A DNA stretch of 64,000 bases. Origin: Prorocentrum cordatum (Eukaryota; Sar; Dinophyceae; Prorocentrales; Prorocentraceae). The stretch lies in assembly GCA_963575745.1 (NCBI GenBank), contig CAUYUJ010009535.1, forward strand, positions 308,809-372,808. The letters run 5' to 3'. The position numbers and the translations under genes were made by a program. The notes below the pieces were generated by a model. The model did not search any database. It was given only the letters and a program-made list of their open reading frames with translations, and was not told where the DNA came from. This document shows, piece by piece, positions 34,921 to 44,559 of this stretch (the first letter of the stretch is position 1; the number at the start of each line of letters is the position of its first letter).

Positions 34921-35659
34921 TCGCTCCCCTAGATAGATGGGAACCTTCGGAGCCCTCGACTCGAGGCATATAGGCCCCAGGGGGCGCGAATATAATCGCG
35001 CACAGGGGGAGGGGAGGAGAAGTTGTTACTTCGATGCGGCGCCCTGGCAGTCCAATCCTGGAGGGAATCGTGCGTCGCGGCAAGGTCTGCGCGCAGCCTT
35101 TCTGGCTCTGGCCAGCTCCAGAAAAGACGCGCAGCACACCTTTTTTCATTCAGTACTAACTGCCTGCACGTTCTGATTCTTACCAAGTATTTTGTGTCAG
35201 TTCATGGATACTGGGCCCATTTGCATTGGCGATCTAGTTGTTTGCGCAGGCGAGCTAGGCCGCGTGTCTGGATTCAACGGAGATTTGGTCGCCATCAGAG
35301 TGGAGAGTAGAAAGCTGCTGTGGTCTGCTGGCGGGGGGCTTGGAACCCTCTTGGGATCTCTCGGGAGCCCTGGAGAGCCTCTTGGGGGCCATCTTGGAGG
35401 CGGTCGGACGAAGGAAGAAGGGGGGGCCCTCGATGTCGGCCCCCACTCGGGGGCCACGATCCTTGTGAGTGAGGGGCGTCGAAAACTGAGCTTCAATATC
35501 AGCTGATTGTTTATTGGCAGCTGGGCACTGGATGCAGTGACGGTCACGACCGCTTGCGTTTGGCGTGCAGAGGTAAGAAGACAAGGGATGGCCCCTCGGT
35601 TTGGCTGCCGCTGGCTGGTTGGTTGGCGGCGTTGGCTGGTTGGTTGGTTGGTCAGACAA

Positions 35660-36346
35660 AATTCAGGGCACCTCTAAAGTTTGTGAGAAGTTCGGTGAGG
35701 ACTGCTACCCCATACGTAGCCCATCTGGGCTCGAGGTTCTTGTCGATGAGCCTCGCCACTGTCATTGCGCAGTCCGTGTGCCGTCACGCCCATATCGTTG
35801 ATGAGAAATGTGAATTCGGTGCGGAGTCGATTGTCTCGTGTGCTGCGCAGATGTGCGGTGGTGGAAATGATTCGCGCGTCGTTGAAATCAAACGCACTGC
35901 AAGGCAACGTGTTGCGGAGATGGCAGGCCGCTTGAACGTGGAGAGTTTGTCGTTGGTTTTGCGGGATCTCGGCATAGGCCAAACCCAGTTACCCAGCCTG
36001 GCTACGACTGCGATTGAGCAGCAAGTGCTCAATATTCGTCGCGTCGGAGCCCCTGTAGCTCCTGCCCCTGAGGTGGCCGCGGCGCCGGCGCCGCGCCAGC
36101 GGCGGAGGCGAAGAGCAGCATCTGGCGGACGTGGTAGAGGCAGAACTGACAGAGGAGTCGGAAGAGGGAGGGGGGGGGGGGGCGCCTTCGACAGCCTTCG
36201 TTGGGACGACCGCTGCAGATGCAGCCGAGATAGCAAGACTACGCGACATAATCAAAGGCTACAAAGAAAAAGCCAGGCGACATATTCAAAGCCGTAGATA
36301 TTTGGTGTTTGGTCAGGCTACACAGGGCGCGTGCGCCCAAGCCTAA
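35660..36346 (+). pseudogene. Frameshifted gene fragment, unknown function
   Basis: A plus frame of good composition runs from about 35660 (after a possible acceptor GGTTGGTCAG) through SMSLATVIAQSVCRHAHIVD, KRTARQRVAEMAGRLNVESL and TTAIEQQVLNIRRVG. Near 36070-36130 the coding signal passes to another frame (EEQHLADVVEAELTEESE, a poly-Gly run at an 11-G tract, then ADAAEIARLRDIIKGYKEKA) that ends in TAA at 36344-36346. One indel or a very small intron is needed to join them. The C-terminal helix is rich in charged residues. The gene ends 13 bases from the ORF2 stop codon of the oppositely oriented LINE. No family recognised. Confidence 0.4.
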
Positions 36347-36359
36347 GGGCTAGAGCCAG

Positions 36360-39300
36360 TTAAATCCGCCTCCTCCGCTTTGCAGAGGAAATTTCTGTAA
36401 CAATGTGCTCCACACCTGTGCACAGGCGCTCGGCAGCAGATAATTCTGCCTCCGTCACGGTGGCACCTACATCAAACATGTAGGCTTCTGAGCTCACGAG
36501 TGTCCACGGGCCATTCTCTGGAGCAACTTCGATCCAGTGACCTCCTGCAGCACCCTCACTGCTCACTCCACCATCCCAACATCCTCTGATGTATTTGATG
36601 TTTGTCCTGTTCTGTTTGATATAGTCATGCTTGTAAATTCTGTAACAGTTTCCTTCTCTCGCATGGTGTGTCAGCTCATCAGCATAGGCATTGGCTTCCC
36701 TATAGATATGTTTCCAGAAATCCCTACCGTACGTCGGGCATCGTATGTTGTGTTGTTCACTCACGTCATACATGATATTTTGTATTCTGGCGATCCGTTT
36801 GGCATACCCACTGTTGTCACAGGCCCAGACTCCCCTCAACCATTGTACGACCGTTTTACTGTCTCCGCACATTTCAACAGCGATACCTTCCATCCCAGGG
36901 TCCCATATCGTAGTCTGTTCATTAATAACTGCAAGACGTCGGGCCAACTCGTCATCTGTCGGTGTCTTCGCAAACCCTCCCGTCCTCCTCTCCTTACTCC
37001 TCCTCACAAACATATCCTCCACTTTGGGTATCTGTGATATGTGTTCCACAAACTCCTCCCAATCCGTCAGTACAACGCACGTGTCGTGCCACAGAAGCGA
37101 CCTCCACTTTTCAAAGGGTGCATGCCAGCTGCTCGCCACGATTCGTGGTCTGCCTCTGAGCCGTCTCGTTCCCTCTCTCGACATCGTCCGACTTACTGCC
37201 GCCAGCATTTCATCCCTCTGCACCGTCCACTCCCCCGATACGCGCAACATGGAGCGCAGCGTCTGCTGCCACGATTTGCTATACACAGTGGACGGCATGT
37301 GGCACTTATATTGGGATACCTCCACGGCGAATTCAAAATTGTACCTCACAACTTTCTCCACCAACGTTTTGAACCCCCCCTCCTTGAACATCTCCCTGGA
37401 TCTGTTGGTACTGCGATCCCTGAACTCCTCCCACGTTTCCGTCTCTTTTCTATGTAATCCCCGCATTGTGTTCAAACATCTTCCTTCAAAGCTCCTCAAT
37501 ATGTTCAGCACATGTTCATTACAGCTCCACCCCACACATCCATGGCATATGATCTGTTGAACTCTGCTCTGATACCGTCTGAATTTTTCCCTCATGCTCA
37601 CCGCGCGTGATCGATAGAATTTAATATCAGCATAGAAACACCGCCTGCCTGCATCAATACGGTGCCGCACTGCATGGAAATCCTTCGGGTTCGTCACAAA
37701 TTTAACTCCCAGTATGTCGCACTCGCTTTTCCTCGGCAAAACCACTGCCTCACGTAATTGATAGGGTAGGCTGGGGTCTCCAGCCCGTGCACAAATATCA
37801 TCTCCCAGTTCGCAAACTAATGATTGTGGTCCCTGGTTTTGTCTCAGCCCAAAAACAAGGTACTCCAGGCTCTCAATCTTCCAGTCCATACCAGCCCGTC
37901 TGAGGGCCACGGTCAACATACTCACCATATTCCTCAGCTGATTCGCCGAAGATGCCAGCAGCACCACATTGTCAGCCCATATGTAATGGTTGACCAGCGC
38001 CTGTTGTGTCCCCTCGCCTTCCAATCGTACTCCATAATGACATGCTTCCCATGATTCAGCAATAGAGGCCCAAATTGCCTCCAACACAATATTGAAGAGT
38101 ACTGGGCCTTCTTTCCCTCCCGTTCGCACCGACTTGTTATACAGGATCTCTTCGCTGCACACATCCTGGAAATCAAAAACTGCTGTGTTTCCAATCATAG
38201 GCTCCACAATTGCAATAATCAGATCTGTTGGGTATCTCAGATGTTCCATCGCGCGGATCACCATCGAGACAGTGACATGATCAAACGCTTTCTTTATATC
38301 CATTATTCCCATATGTACCGACTCGCCTTTTCCCCAGAGAGTGGCATGACGTGTCATGTGCAGCAAAGGGGCCGTCATGTGATGAACTTTGTGACTCTTC
38401 TGGAATCCATATGTCGCCAATTTTTTGATATGTCCATGTTCCTCCACAAGAATAAGAAGGCACGCCATGTACCACTTGCTCATAACACTCAACAGCGATA
38501 TTGCACGAGTCTCCCCAAATGTTTGGATCATGCTCATTTTTGGAATCAACTGCACGCACAACTTTCTCCACGAATCAGGTGACGACTTTTTCTGATCATG
38601 TATTTCTTGAAATGAGTGTCGTATCAATCTCAATGCATTCCAAGGTATTGCTTTGAGAATCTCCGCCACCAGGCCATCAGAGCCCGCTGCGGTGCCGCCC
38701 TTCAATCGGGCTCGAGCCCCCAGCAACACACCCATAGATATGACCCTGTTCGTAGTTCTGCCCTCTGCCTCCCACTGTGTCCGTAGTCGATGCAACTCTC
38801 TCTTTGCAGCTCCTCCCTCCCCATCACATGTATATGACCGTTGTACGTGTTTGTTGAGCTCCTCCACCCATCTTTGTTTATTTTCTGTCAGTATCCCGTC
38901 ACACAGCATTTCCTTGATGCACCTACGGGGTCCATGTTTGAGGCCAGTGGAGTCCTTGAGGAGCGGTTCCCGCCTGAACTTTCTTCGGAGTGTTTTTTGA
39001 CGTCTCAGTAATTGTTTCCTACGCTCACCGAAGACACCCCTCCTTAACTCCGCTTCAACGTCCACGAGTTGGTCAGGTTTTTTGATAGGTTTAGTATCCG
39101 CCCTGCCCTTTGTATGCCTACACATCGTCGCAGCACTCACAAGCATCTGTCCAACTGTTTGTATATTTATGTCACCCTGTTGGTTCATATGTTGTTGTAC
39201 CTGCACATCGGCCAGTGTACTGAACACATTCGCTGACTCATAATCCTCCGGGGCCCAATTGATGAGGCTCGGGGGCCTGGGTCGCACGAAAGGCTTGCGC

Positions 39301-40094
39301 ACCGACACATGTTTTATCCTCACACCTACCTTCGCATGGTCACTGTAGCGTGACGCTCGATCCTGTGTAGGATCCACAAATTCCACCGTGCATTCAAATG
39401 AGCAGTTGGTCCGAGCCACCTCGGTACCTGCAAATTGTGTCGGCACAAATACATAGTCCAACACCCTGGAGTAGCTGCTGGTACTCCACGGCCTGTGCGT
39501 CACTTGTCGCACGCCGTAGGTGTTGGCTGCACAAAGACCCCAGTGATTCAGAAAGCGCACGAGCATGTCCCTCCTCTCCTCATGATGTTTCGCCTCCGAC
39601 CTCATCCACACCTCCTCCAATCCTTCTCCCGTGAACCCCAAGAGATTTGGTTCCAGCTCCGTCTGCGCATCTGTCCCCACAAACTGCAATACTTTGGACC
39701 CCTGGTATTGCTCGCTACATAGTTGCATGCATGCACACAGCTTAGCTAGAACGTCACAATATTCATCGAGCCTATCATCTCCCCGCTGCACTGTGGGTAG
39801 GTACACTGAGGACACAACCACAGATGCAAATTGTACAACAGCAAACCTCTCACCGCATTTACTGTCCGAAATAGTCGCCGCCCATGGGCCCCTGAAGGCC
39901 ACAGCAGCTCGTCGGCACACACTAAAACGCACCTGCCACCCACATGCTTCAAATGCTGCAGATGACATGTACTGACACTCCTGCAAGCATAGCACATCAT
40001 AATGACAAAACTCCAGCATTGCTGGCAAAAGCTCGCTATTCCTCATGTTGACATTCCAAGTTGCCACCGCGAGCTGAGTGGCAGACTGGCACCG
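36360..40094 (-). CDS. LINE ORF2: endonuclease, reverse transcriptase, RNase H
   Basis: Numbering from the GTG at 40067 gives 1235 residues. Residues 1-252 are an endonuclease/exonuclease/phosphatase fold: ATWNVNMRN, VLCLQE (E30), VGTDAQ (D133) and YSDH (D243, H244). Residues about 445-740 are the reverse transcriptase: GGTAAGSDGLVAEILK, CVQLIPKMS, motif A MDIKKAFDHV (D590), motif B reduced to RTGGKEGPVLFN, and motif C HYIWADN (D699, N700), where the usual second Asp is Asn. Residues 1060-1235 carry RNase H motifs in an unusual order (GDSK, then KHIYREANAYADELT, then WDGG, then TEAELSA). The frame is open right up to the ORF1 TGA, and no ATG occurs before 40046, which is already inside the first strand of the endonuclease. 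The product copies the element RNA and nicks target DNA. Confidence 0.85.
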   Translation of the reverse strand, partial: RCQSATQLAVATWNVNMRNSELLPAMLEFCHYDVLCLQECQYMSSAAFEACGWQVRFSVCRRAAVAFRGPWAATISDSKCGERFAVVQFASVVVSSVYLPTVQRGDDRLDEYCDVLAKLCACMQLCSEQYQGSKVLQFVGTDAQTELEPNLLGFTGEGLEEVWMRSEAKHHEERRDMLVRFLNHWGLCAANTYGVRQVTHRPWSTSSYSRVLDYVFVPTQFAGTEVARTNCSFECTVEFVDPTQDRASRYSDHAKVGVRIKHVSVRKPFVRPRPPSLINWAPEDYESANVFSTLADVQVQQHMNQQGDINIQTVGQMLVSAATMCRHTKGRADTKPIKKPDQLVDVEAELRRGVFGERRKQLLRRQKTLRRKFRREPLLKDSTGLKHGPRRCIKEMLCDGILTENKQRWVEELNKHVQRSYTCDGEGGAAKRELHRLRTQWEAEGRTTNRVISMGVLLGARARLKGGTAAGSDGLVAEILKAIPWNALRLIRHSFQEIHDQKKSSPDSWRKLCVQLIPKMSMIQTFGETRAISLLSVMSKWYMACLLILVEEHGHIKKLATYGFQKSHKVHHMTAPLLHMTRHATLWGKGESVHMGIMDIKKAFDHVTVSMVIRAMEHLRYPTDLIIAIVEPMIGNTAVFDFQDVCSEEILYNKSVRTGGKEGPVLFNIVLEAIWASIAESWEACHYGVRLEGEGTQQALVNHYIWADNVVLLASSANQLRNMVSMLTVALRRAGMDWKIESLEYLVFGLRQNQGPQSLVCELGDDICARAGDPSLPYQLREAVVLPRKSECDILGVKFVTNPKDFHAVRHRIDAGRRCFYADIKFYRSRAVSMREKFRRYQSRVQQIICHGCVGWSCNEHVLNILRSFEGRCLNTMRGLHRKETETWEEFRDRSTNRSREMFKEGGFKTLVEKVVRYNFEFAVEVSQYKCHMPSTVYSKSWQQTLRSMLRVSGEWTVQRDEMLAAVSRTMSREGTRRLRGRPRIVASSWHAPFEKWRSLLWHDTCVVLTDWEEFVEHISQIPKVEDMFVRRSKERRTGGFAKTPTDDELARRLAVINEQTTIWDPGMEGIAVEMCGDSKTVVQWLRGVWACDNSGYAKRIARIQNIMYDVSEQHNIRCPTYGRDFWKHIYREANAYADELTHHAREGNCYRIYKHDYIKQNRTNIKYIRGCWDGGVSSEGAAGGHWIEVAPENGPWTLVSSEAYMFDVGATVTEAELSAAERLCTGVEHIVTEISSAKRRRRI

Positions 40095-40100
40095 TCAATT
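40089..40100 (-). promoter_or_regulatory. In-frame TGA-CGG between ORF1 and ORF2
   Basis: On the minus strand ORF1 ends AAT TGA, and the next codon is CGG. From there the frame is open straight into ORF2 without another stop. UGA followed by CGG is one of the known leaky stop contexts (the type used by tobraviruses). The simplest reading is programmed readthrough that makes an ORF1-ORF2 fusion; reinitiation at a non-ATG or internal codon is the alternative. Confidence 0.55.
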
Positions 40101-41591
40101 GTTCATCTGTCTGAGCTTCGTGAGTAACCCCTCTTGATCCACCTCAGGCTCCACCCTCCTCAGATTATTAGTGTGTAGCGCCCACCCGCTGTGCACACCC
40201 CACTCAGCAATCAGTACTCTTGTGTCTGGATCTGCCTGTGGGTTTTGTGTAAACCATATGTATGATTTTGGCGGCCCTGGCTCCCCCTTGCACATTGTCC
40301 CCGTCGTCTTCTTCACTTCCGCAAAGCAACTCTGGAACTTACCAACCTGTTGGACATGGGGTGTTCTCCATGGCGCGCATTCTACATGAAACTTTACATT
40401 CGGTGGGAGGTCAGTGTTTCCCTTCTTGTATTCGCTGTCGAAACAATTCCGAACCTGCCATATGATATCCACTGCCGTCCCCTTTTTGAAATAGATCCGC
40501 CCTCGTGTGTATGGCCAGTACCTGCCAGTATTCTCCCCCGCAGTTCTCGCATGATCAAAAGCAGCATTATGTGTTGCGTCCAGCGATGCCAATCCCAATA
40601 ATTTCGTTATGTTGTCGGTCAGCACCTGTTGTTTCATGGCCTCCCTTTGTTTTATCTCTCTATTCTTCCAACCCTCACGTGATATCCATCCTTTGAACTC
40701 AATATATGATGGTACCCAGTTCGAATTATGCCCTGCACCACTGCCCGCGTCACCTGATCCGTATCTAGTCGAACCGCTTGCGCAAGATTGAGCGTCTCCA
40801 TTTTTCAGATTCTGAATGTCAGCTTGGGCCTGTTTCATTTGCTCCGATAACGTTTTGACATCTGACGTTGTTCTGTCAATCTTCTCCTCCATGACATGTA
40901 AATCAGCTGCAACCGATGTTTTGAACTCACTAACCGTCGCAGTTACTTCACTCTGGCCTTTCAAAATCTGTCTGAACATTTCCTCGGGCGTCATTGTAGC
41001 TGGTTGAGGCGCCTGGACAGCAGCACTTTGGGCCACGGCCAGACCACTCGTAGCATTGGGGACTCGGGCTGTAGCTAAATGAGGCGCCTGGACAGCAGCA
41101 CTGGAAGCCGCGGCCAGACCACTCGAAGCACTGGAACCTTTGCCCTCCCCTTTCGCCCTCACCTCTCTCAACCATTCACTACTCGCATTCCCTCCCATTT
41201 TGCTATCTTCTGCTTTGTCATCCGCCATGATTGCTGGCGAACGTCGTTTATTCCTCTCTTTGACTGTACGCAATGTGTGAAGTGCAGCCTGATATCTATC
41301 TGATTGCCCAATCTTCTTGAAATCGTACGCCTCCTGCTGAACAAATGCCTCTGGTGGAGAAATTTCCAACTCAAGTGCTATCTGATCTTCCCTCTTCTCC
41401 TGCGTCGTTAATCGCGGCACAGTAGCTGATGTGTCTTTCAACCAGTCACACGGATGTGGGTCACTATCCACACCAAAGTCAGCTGACGTGAAATATTCAC
41501 TCTGATCGTCTTCTGACGGTATAATATATGCTCCCTGCGAGTCCGTTTTCAATCCAACCGCCCACAGTGGTCTTTTGTAAAATCCAGACAA
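40095..41591 (-). CDS. LINE ORF1 protein
   Basis: A 498-residue protein lying directly before ORF2 in the same frame. Residues 1-120 are mixed and acidic. Residues 152-199 hold two imperfect copies of a Ser/Ala-rich unit (SGLAAASSAAVQAP and SGLAVAQSAAVQAP). Residues about 200-265 are heptad-like (MFRQILKGQSEVTATVSEFK, HVMEEKIDRTTSDVKTLSEQ) and should form a coiled coil. Residues 290-470 look globular with many aromatic and basic residues. A coiled coil followed by a basic domain is the usual plan of LINE ORF1 nucleic-acid chaperones that coat the element RNA; the globular part cannot be assigned to a named fold by eye. A second Met at residue 122 is an alternative start. Confidence 0.7.
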   Translation of the reverse strand: MSGFYKRPLWAVGLKTDSQGAYIIPSEDDQSEYFTSADFGVDSDPHPCDWLKDTSATVPRLTTQEKREDQIALELEISPPEAFVQQEAYDFKKIGQSDRYQAALHTLRTVKERNKRRSPAIMADDKAEDSKMGGNASSEWLREVRAKGEGKGSSASSGLAAASSAAVQAPHLATARVPNATSGLAVAQSAAVQAPQPATMTPEEMFRQILKGQSEVTATVSEFKTSVAADLHVMEEKIDRTTSDVKTLSEQMKQAQADIQNLKNGDAQSCASGSTRYGSGDAGSGAGHNSNWVPSYIEFKGWISREGWKNREIKQREAMKQQVLTDNITKLLGLASLDATHNAAFDHARTAGENTGRYWPYTRGRIYFKKGTAVDIIWQVRNCFDSEYKKGNTDLPPNVKFHVECAPWRTPHVQQVGKFQSCFAEVKKTTGTMCKGEPGPPKSYIWFTQNPQADPDTRVLIAEWGVHSGWALHTNNLRRVEPEVDQEGLLTKLRQMNN

Positions 41592-41640
41592 ATCCTGATC
41601 TTCCTGCGATCCCCACGATATCTTGATATCAAGGACGAGA

Positions 41641-42081
41641 GCGAGGAATCAATGTGAACACAGCCCCCGCGATACGTCAAACACGCACCGCACGAGAGGG
41701 GGGCTTGAGGCAAGCCTGTGTGTGCGCCCTGACGTGGGCCCTGTTCGACGTCGAACCCTGACGTCTCGAACCCTGCCGTAGATATTGGCAGCGAAAATTC
41801 GAGAATAGCAAAGACAAATGAGACACTGGCTGAAAGGCATCGGAGATTTGCAGAAAAAGTAACGATGGAGGTCCAACCTAAGCAGCGGAGGAGGTCGGGG
41901 CCGCCCGCCCGACCTCGCTTGAGCACGCCTGGAAGCTTGAGCTTGGCTGCGCGGCGAAGCAGTGGGCACGCTGGATGCAAATGCATACAATTGCAGATGG
42001 AGAGGAAAGCATCTAAAGGCACTCTTCCTCGATGGGAGCTCATCTTAGGCAACTGCATGATACTACTGGCCAGAGAGTTTT
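41641..42081. other. Spacer between LINE and next gene
   Basis: Contains two close CGAACCCTGMCGT words (41750-41780) and possibly the LINE 5' untranslated region. Open frames on both strands overlap and lack motifs. Confidence 0.4.
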
Positions 42082-43587
42082 ATGAGCTTTAACTGCAGAT
42101 TAATATACCAAGGGTTGGCAGACGGCATGAAATCTGATCCACCAACCGATGGGTTCAAGCAATTTTCTTACGAAGTTGGGAAGTCCATGGGATATCGGGC
42201 GACGCCACAAACACTGCAGTCAAAACTCACAAGGCCCATACCTGCCGCGCGATCAGTCTCTTTCGGCATCTTCCTAGCGAAGCTTTGTCTCAAGTTGGCG
42301 CGGCAGAGCGGGGTGCCCATGAGTGCTGGTCTGATTTGATGAAGGTGCCCACCAACGCGGGTGGCGACGAGGCCCGCGCGATGTACCTCAAGCAGATCAG
42401 GGCGATTGGAACGCGAGATTGGCTTGACGTATCGCGTTGGATGGCAAAGCAGCCGGATCTAACCACTGACAATGACGACCTAGACGTGTTTCTGCATATT
42501 CGCTGGTTCGTGTTCGCCAACGACCGCGGACCTGACCAGGCGAAGTGCGATCGGTTGATTGCGGAGGACTTGTCAAACTCTCTCTTCACGCTCAAGCTGC
42601 GCTGTTGGTGCATTCGGCATCAGTTGCACCTCTGCGTCAGGGAACAACTCCAGCGCCTTGACGTCATCCGTCACTTCAGCAATGCTGAGAAGATCGGTAA
42701 CTTATGGCGAGCAGATGGTAACCCTGCAAATTTGCTCAAAGTATTTGTGGACATCGTGGGTAACTTCCGCGGAGCGAAGAGAGTAGCCGGCACCCTTCCG
42801 CCAAGAGCTCTGCGAGGGAGGTGGTCTTCGATCGCGAAGCTTGAAAACTACATTCTGCGCCCATCCAGGGCCGACTTCGTCGAAGCCATCGAAAGAGTTC
42901 TTCGCCGAGCTGCGAAGCACAGGAAAACATCTGCGCTGGAAGGTGACAGCGAGGGCGACGCAAAGAAATCGCACCATGGACGTCCAGGGCGGTGGAGGAA
43001 GGAGGTCTTGGAGGCCGTGCGGCCCGACGAATACTGGCTCGGTATCAAGGTTGCTTCTATATCCCGAGAGCCCATTGTGCATTTGGAATTCGGGATGGAA
43101 AAGCAGCAGCAGCGTCACAATTCCACAATCGGCACGCTTGAGCTCGCCACTAAAAAATGCCACAAGATCGACGCAGCATTCAATGACATATTGTACCCGG
43201 GGCCTTGGCAATTCTTATTTCAGGAAGAGTCTTGCCAGAACATGCGTGGAGGCAACAGCGTTCATGAGCGCACATGGGTATGCTTAGCCGTGGGGTGCGT
43301 GCTGGAAATGGCTTGCATTTTTTTGTCACGGGGTCGCGATGCCGTGTGAAGCTTACCCTAGGAGACTATTGTGGCTGGTAGCTTCGCCGTGTGACGAATA
43401 CTGCGAAGAGAGAAAGACGATTGCTGGTGAGTTGTTGGGTGATCCGCATTCTTTGGATATGACGTCAAGAAAATTGGTGATCATCTTTAACAAGGAGATA
43501 CGTCATGCCAGAGAGACTGGTAAATTATCGCGGAGGCTCTGGGAGTGTCTGCAAGACGTCGCACGCGCTTGGAGCACGCGCGCCCAG

Positions 43588-43876
43588 GACCGACATGGGG
43601 GGAAGGTGGAAAAGGAGAAGAGGAGTCAAAACGAGGAGAGGGAGGACGATGAGGAGGAGGAGGGGGGGTCCGAGGAGGACGAGAAGGAGGAGCAGCAGCA
43701 GGAGGAGGAGCAGGAGGAGGAGGAGGTGGGGATTGTTCTCAGTAGCCTGCGAGGAGGTTTCGAGCGGGGGCCTTCTTCTCGTTCGGAAGGGGGCTCCGAA
43801 CCGCCAGGGCCCGAGGGGGGCCCCGCCCCCGCCCTCTGGGCCGCCCGGGCCCTGGAAGCGCTGGGGCCCCTTTCAG
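43588..43876 (+). other. Intron (GA-AG) with GAG tract
   Basis: Exon sequence ends CGCGCCCAG and resumes after CCTTTCAG. Joining CAG to GAT restores a continuous reading (AWSTRAQ-DVEGANS). The 289-base intron begins GACCGAC and ends CAG, and CAGGA is present at both junctions. It holds a (GAG)n tract and a TTCGGAAGGGGGCTCCGAA palindrome. Confidence 0.6.
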
Positions 43877-44062
43877 GATGTTGAGGGCGCGAACTCCACT
43901 ATCGAGATGATGGCCAATATAGCCCCAAGTATCGAATGGCCACTGCTGTCCTGCAGGCGCACGGTGAAACGGCGACACCATGTGGCAACAGACGCATATG
44001 ATAGACAGGACTTGTTGGACGATTGCGTTCGGGTGTACAACTCTGCTCGGGCCATGTTTGAA

Positions 44063-44084
44063 GGACGGGGGGGGGGGGGGGGGT

Positions 44085-44113
<29 letters not shown>
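44063..44113. repeat. Poly-G tract
   Basis: An almost uninterrupted run of about 45 G. Assembly length may be unreliable here. Confidence 0.85.
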
Positions 44114-44115
<2 letters not shown>

Positions 44116-44465
44116 GCTCCGTCGGTCGCATCCGCAGCCTGAGCGCAATCCTGATGCGGCCCCCGAACCTGCTGGATTACCTGGGCCCAGTGACATCAGT
44201 TCCCACCTGCGACCCATGGGCCCCGAGAGCGCCCAGGTGGTTGCCAACGTGTTCAACGGCATCAGCGATTCCGATCTGGGGCCGCTCCGTGAAAAAGCTA
44301 CATGGACGCCCGAGCGTGCGCTCATATTGTCTTGTGGTGACGCTACGACTTGCAGGTTGCCCCCCCTGCTCCACGACAGGCGCCGCTGGCGCTGCCAGGC
44401 GCGACTGGGAAGGAAGGGGGGGGGGGGGGGGGGGCAGAGGAGGAGGAGGGGCACCCCGTCTTCGA

Positions 44466-44531
44466 ACCAGAACGCATTCTGGTTCGGAGCCCCCCTCCGA
44501 GCCAGACCCCCCTGCCCCTCTCCGAACCAGG
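44466..44531. repeat. Two units of the TTCGGAG palindrome repeat
   Basis: Contains CTGGTTCGGAGCCCC, CCTCCGAGCCAGA and TCTCCGAACCAGG, matching the unit of the array at 48517-49405. Confidence 0.75.
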
Positions 44532-44559
44532 TGGGGGGGCGGGGCGGAGGGGGGGAGAG

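Larger units (their letters stand above)
36347..41640 (-). mobile_element. Two-ORF LINE-like non-LTR retrotransposon
   Basis: A minus-strand element with an ORF1 protein (40095-41591) and an ORF2 polyprotein (stop at 36360) made of an APE-type endonuclease, reverse transcriptase and RNase H. Both frames are free of frameshifts, so the copy is young or active. Base composition is visibly less GC-rich than the flanks. The ends are approximate: the 5' end lies somewhere above 41591 and the 3' end close to 36347, where a GGGCGCGTGCGCCC palindrome (36327-36340) sits just outside or at the tail. I could not find a target-site duplication or poly-A tail. Confidence 0.85.
42082..44420 (+). pseudogene. 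Spliced multicopy-type gene, probably transposon-derived, frameshifted
   Basis: Coding signal runs through four frames. 42082-42339 (KQFSYEVGKSMGYRATPQTL) passes into 42285-43349 (DWLDVSRWMAKQPDL, LKLRCWCIRHQLHLCVREQL, LPPRALRGRWSSIAKLENYI). A T7 run at 43318-43324 then breaks the frame, and the protein continues in the next one (RRLLWLVASPCDEYCEERK, SRRLWECLQDVARAWSTRAQ) to 43587. After an intron (43588-43876) it resumes with DVEGANSTIEMMANIAPSIE and decays past a long G run near 44070-44112. The segment WCIRHQLHL and LPPR.L.GRW resembles, from memory, a large family of unnamed dinoflagellate ORFs that may be transposases; no DDE triad could be identified. The N-terminus seems missing. The T7 break could be a sequencing error, otherwise it is a pseudogene. 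Confidence 0.5.
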
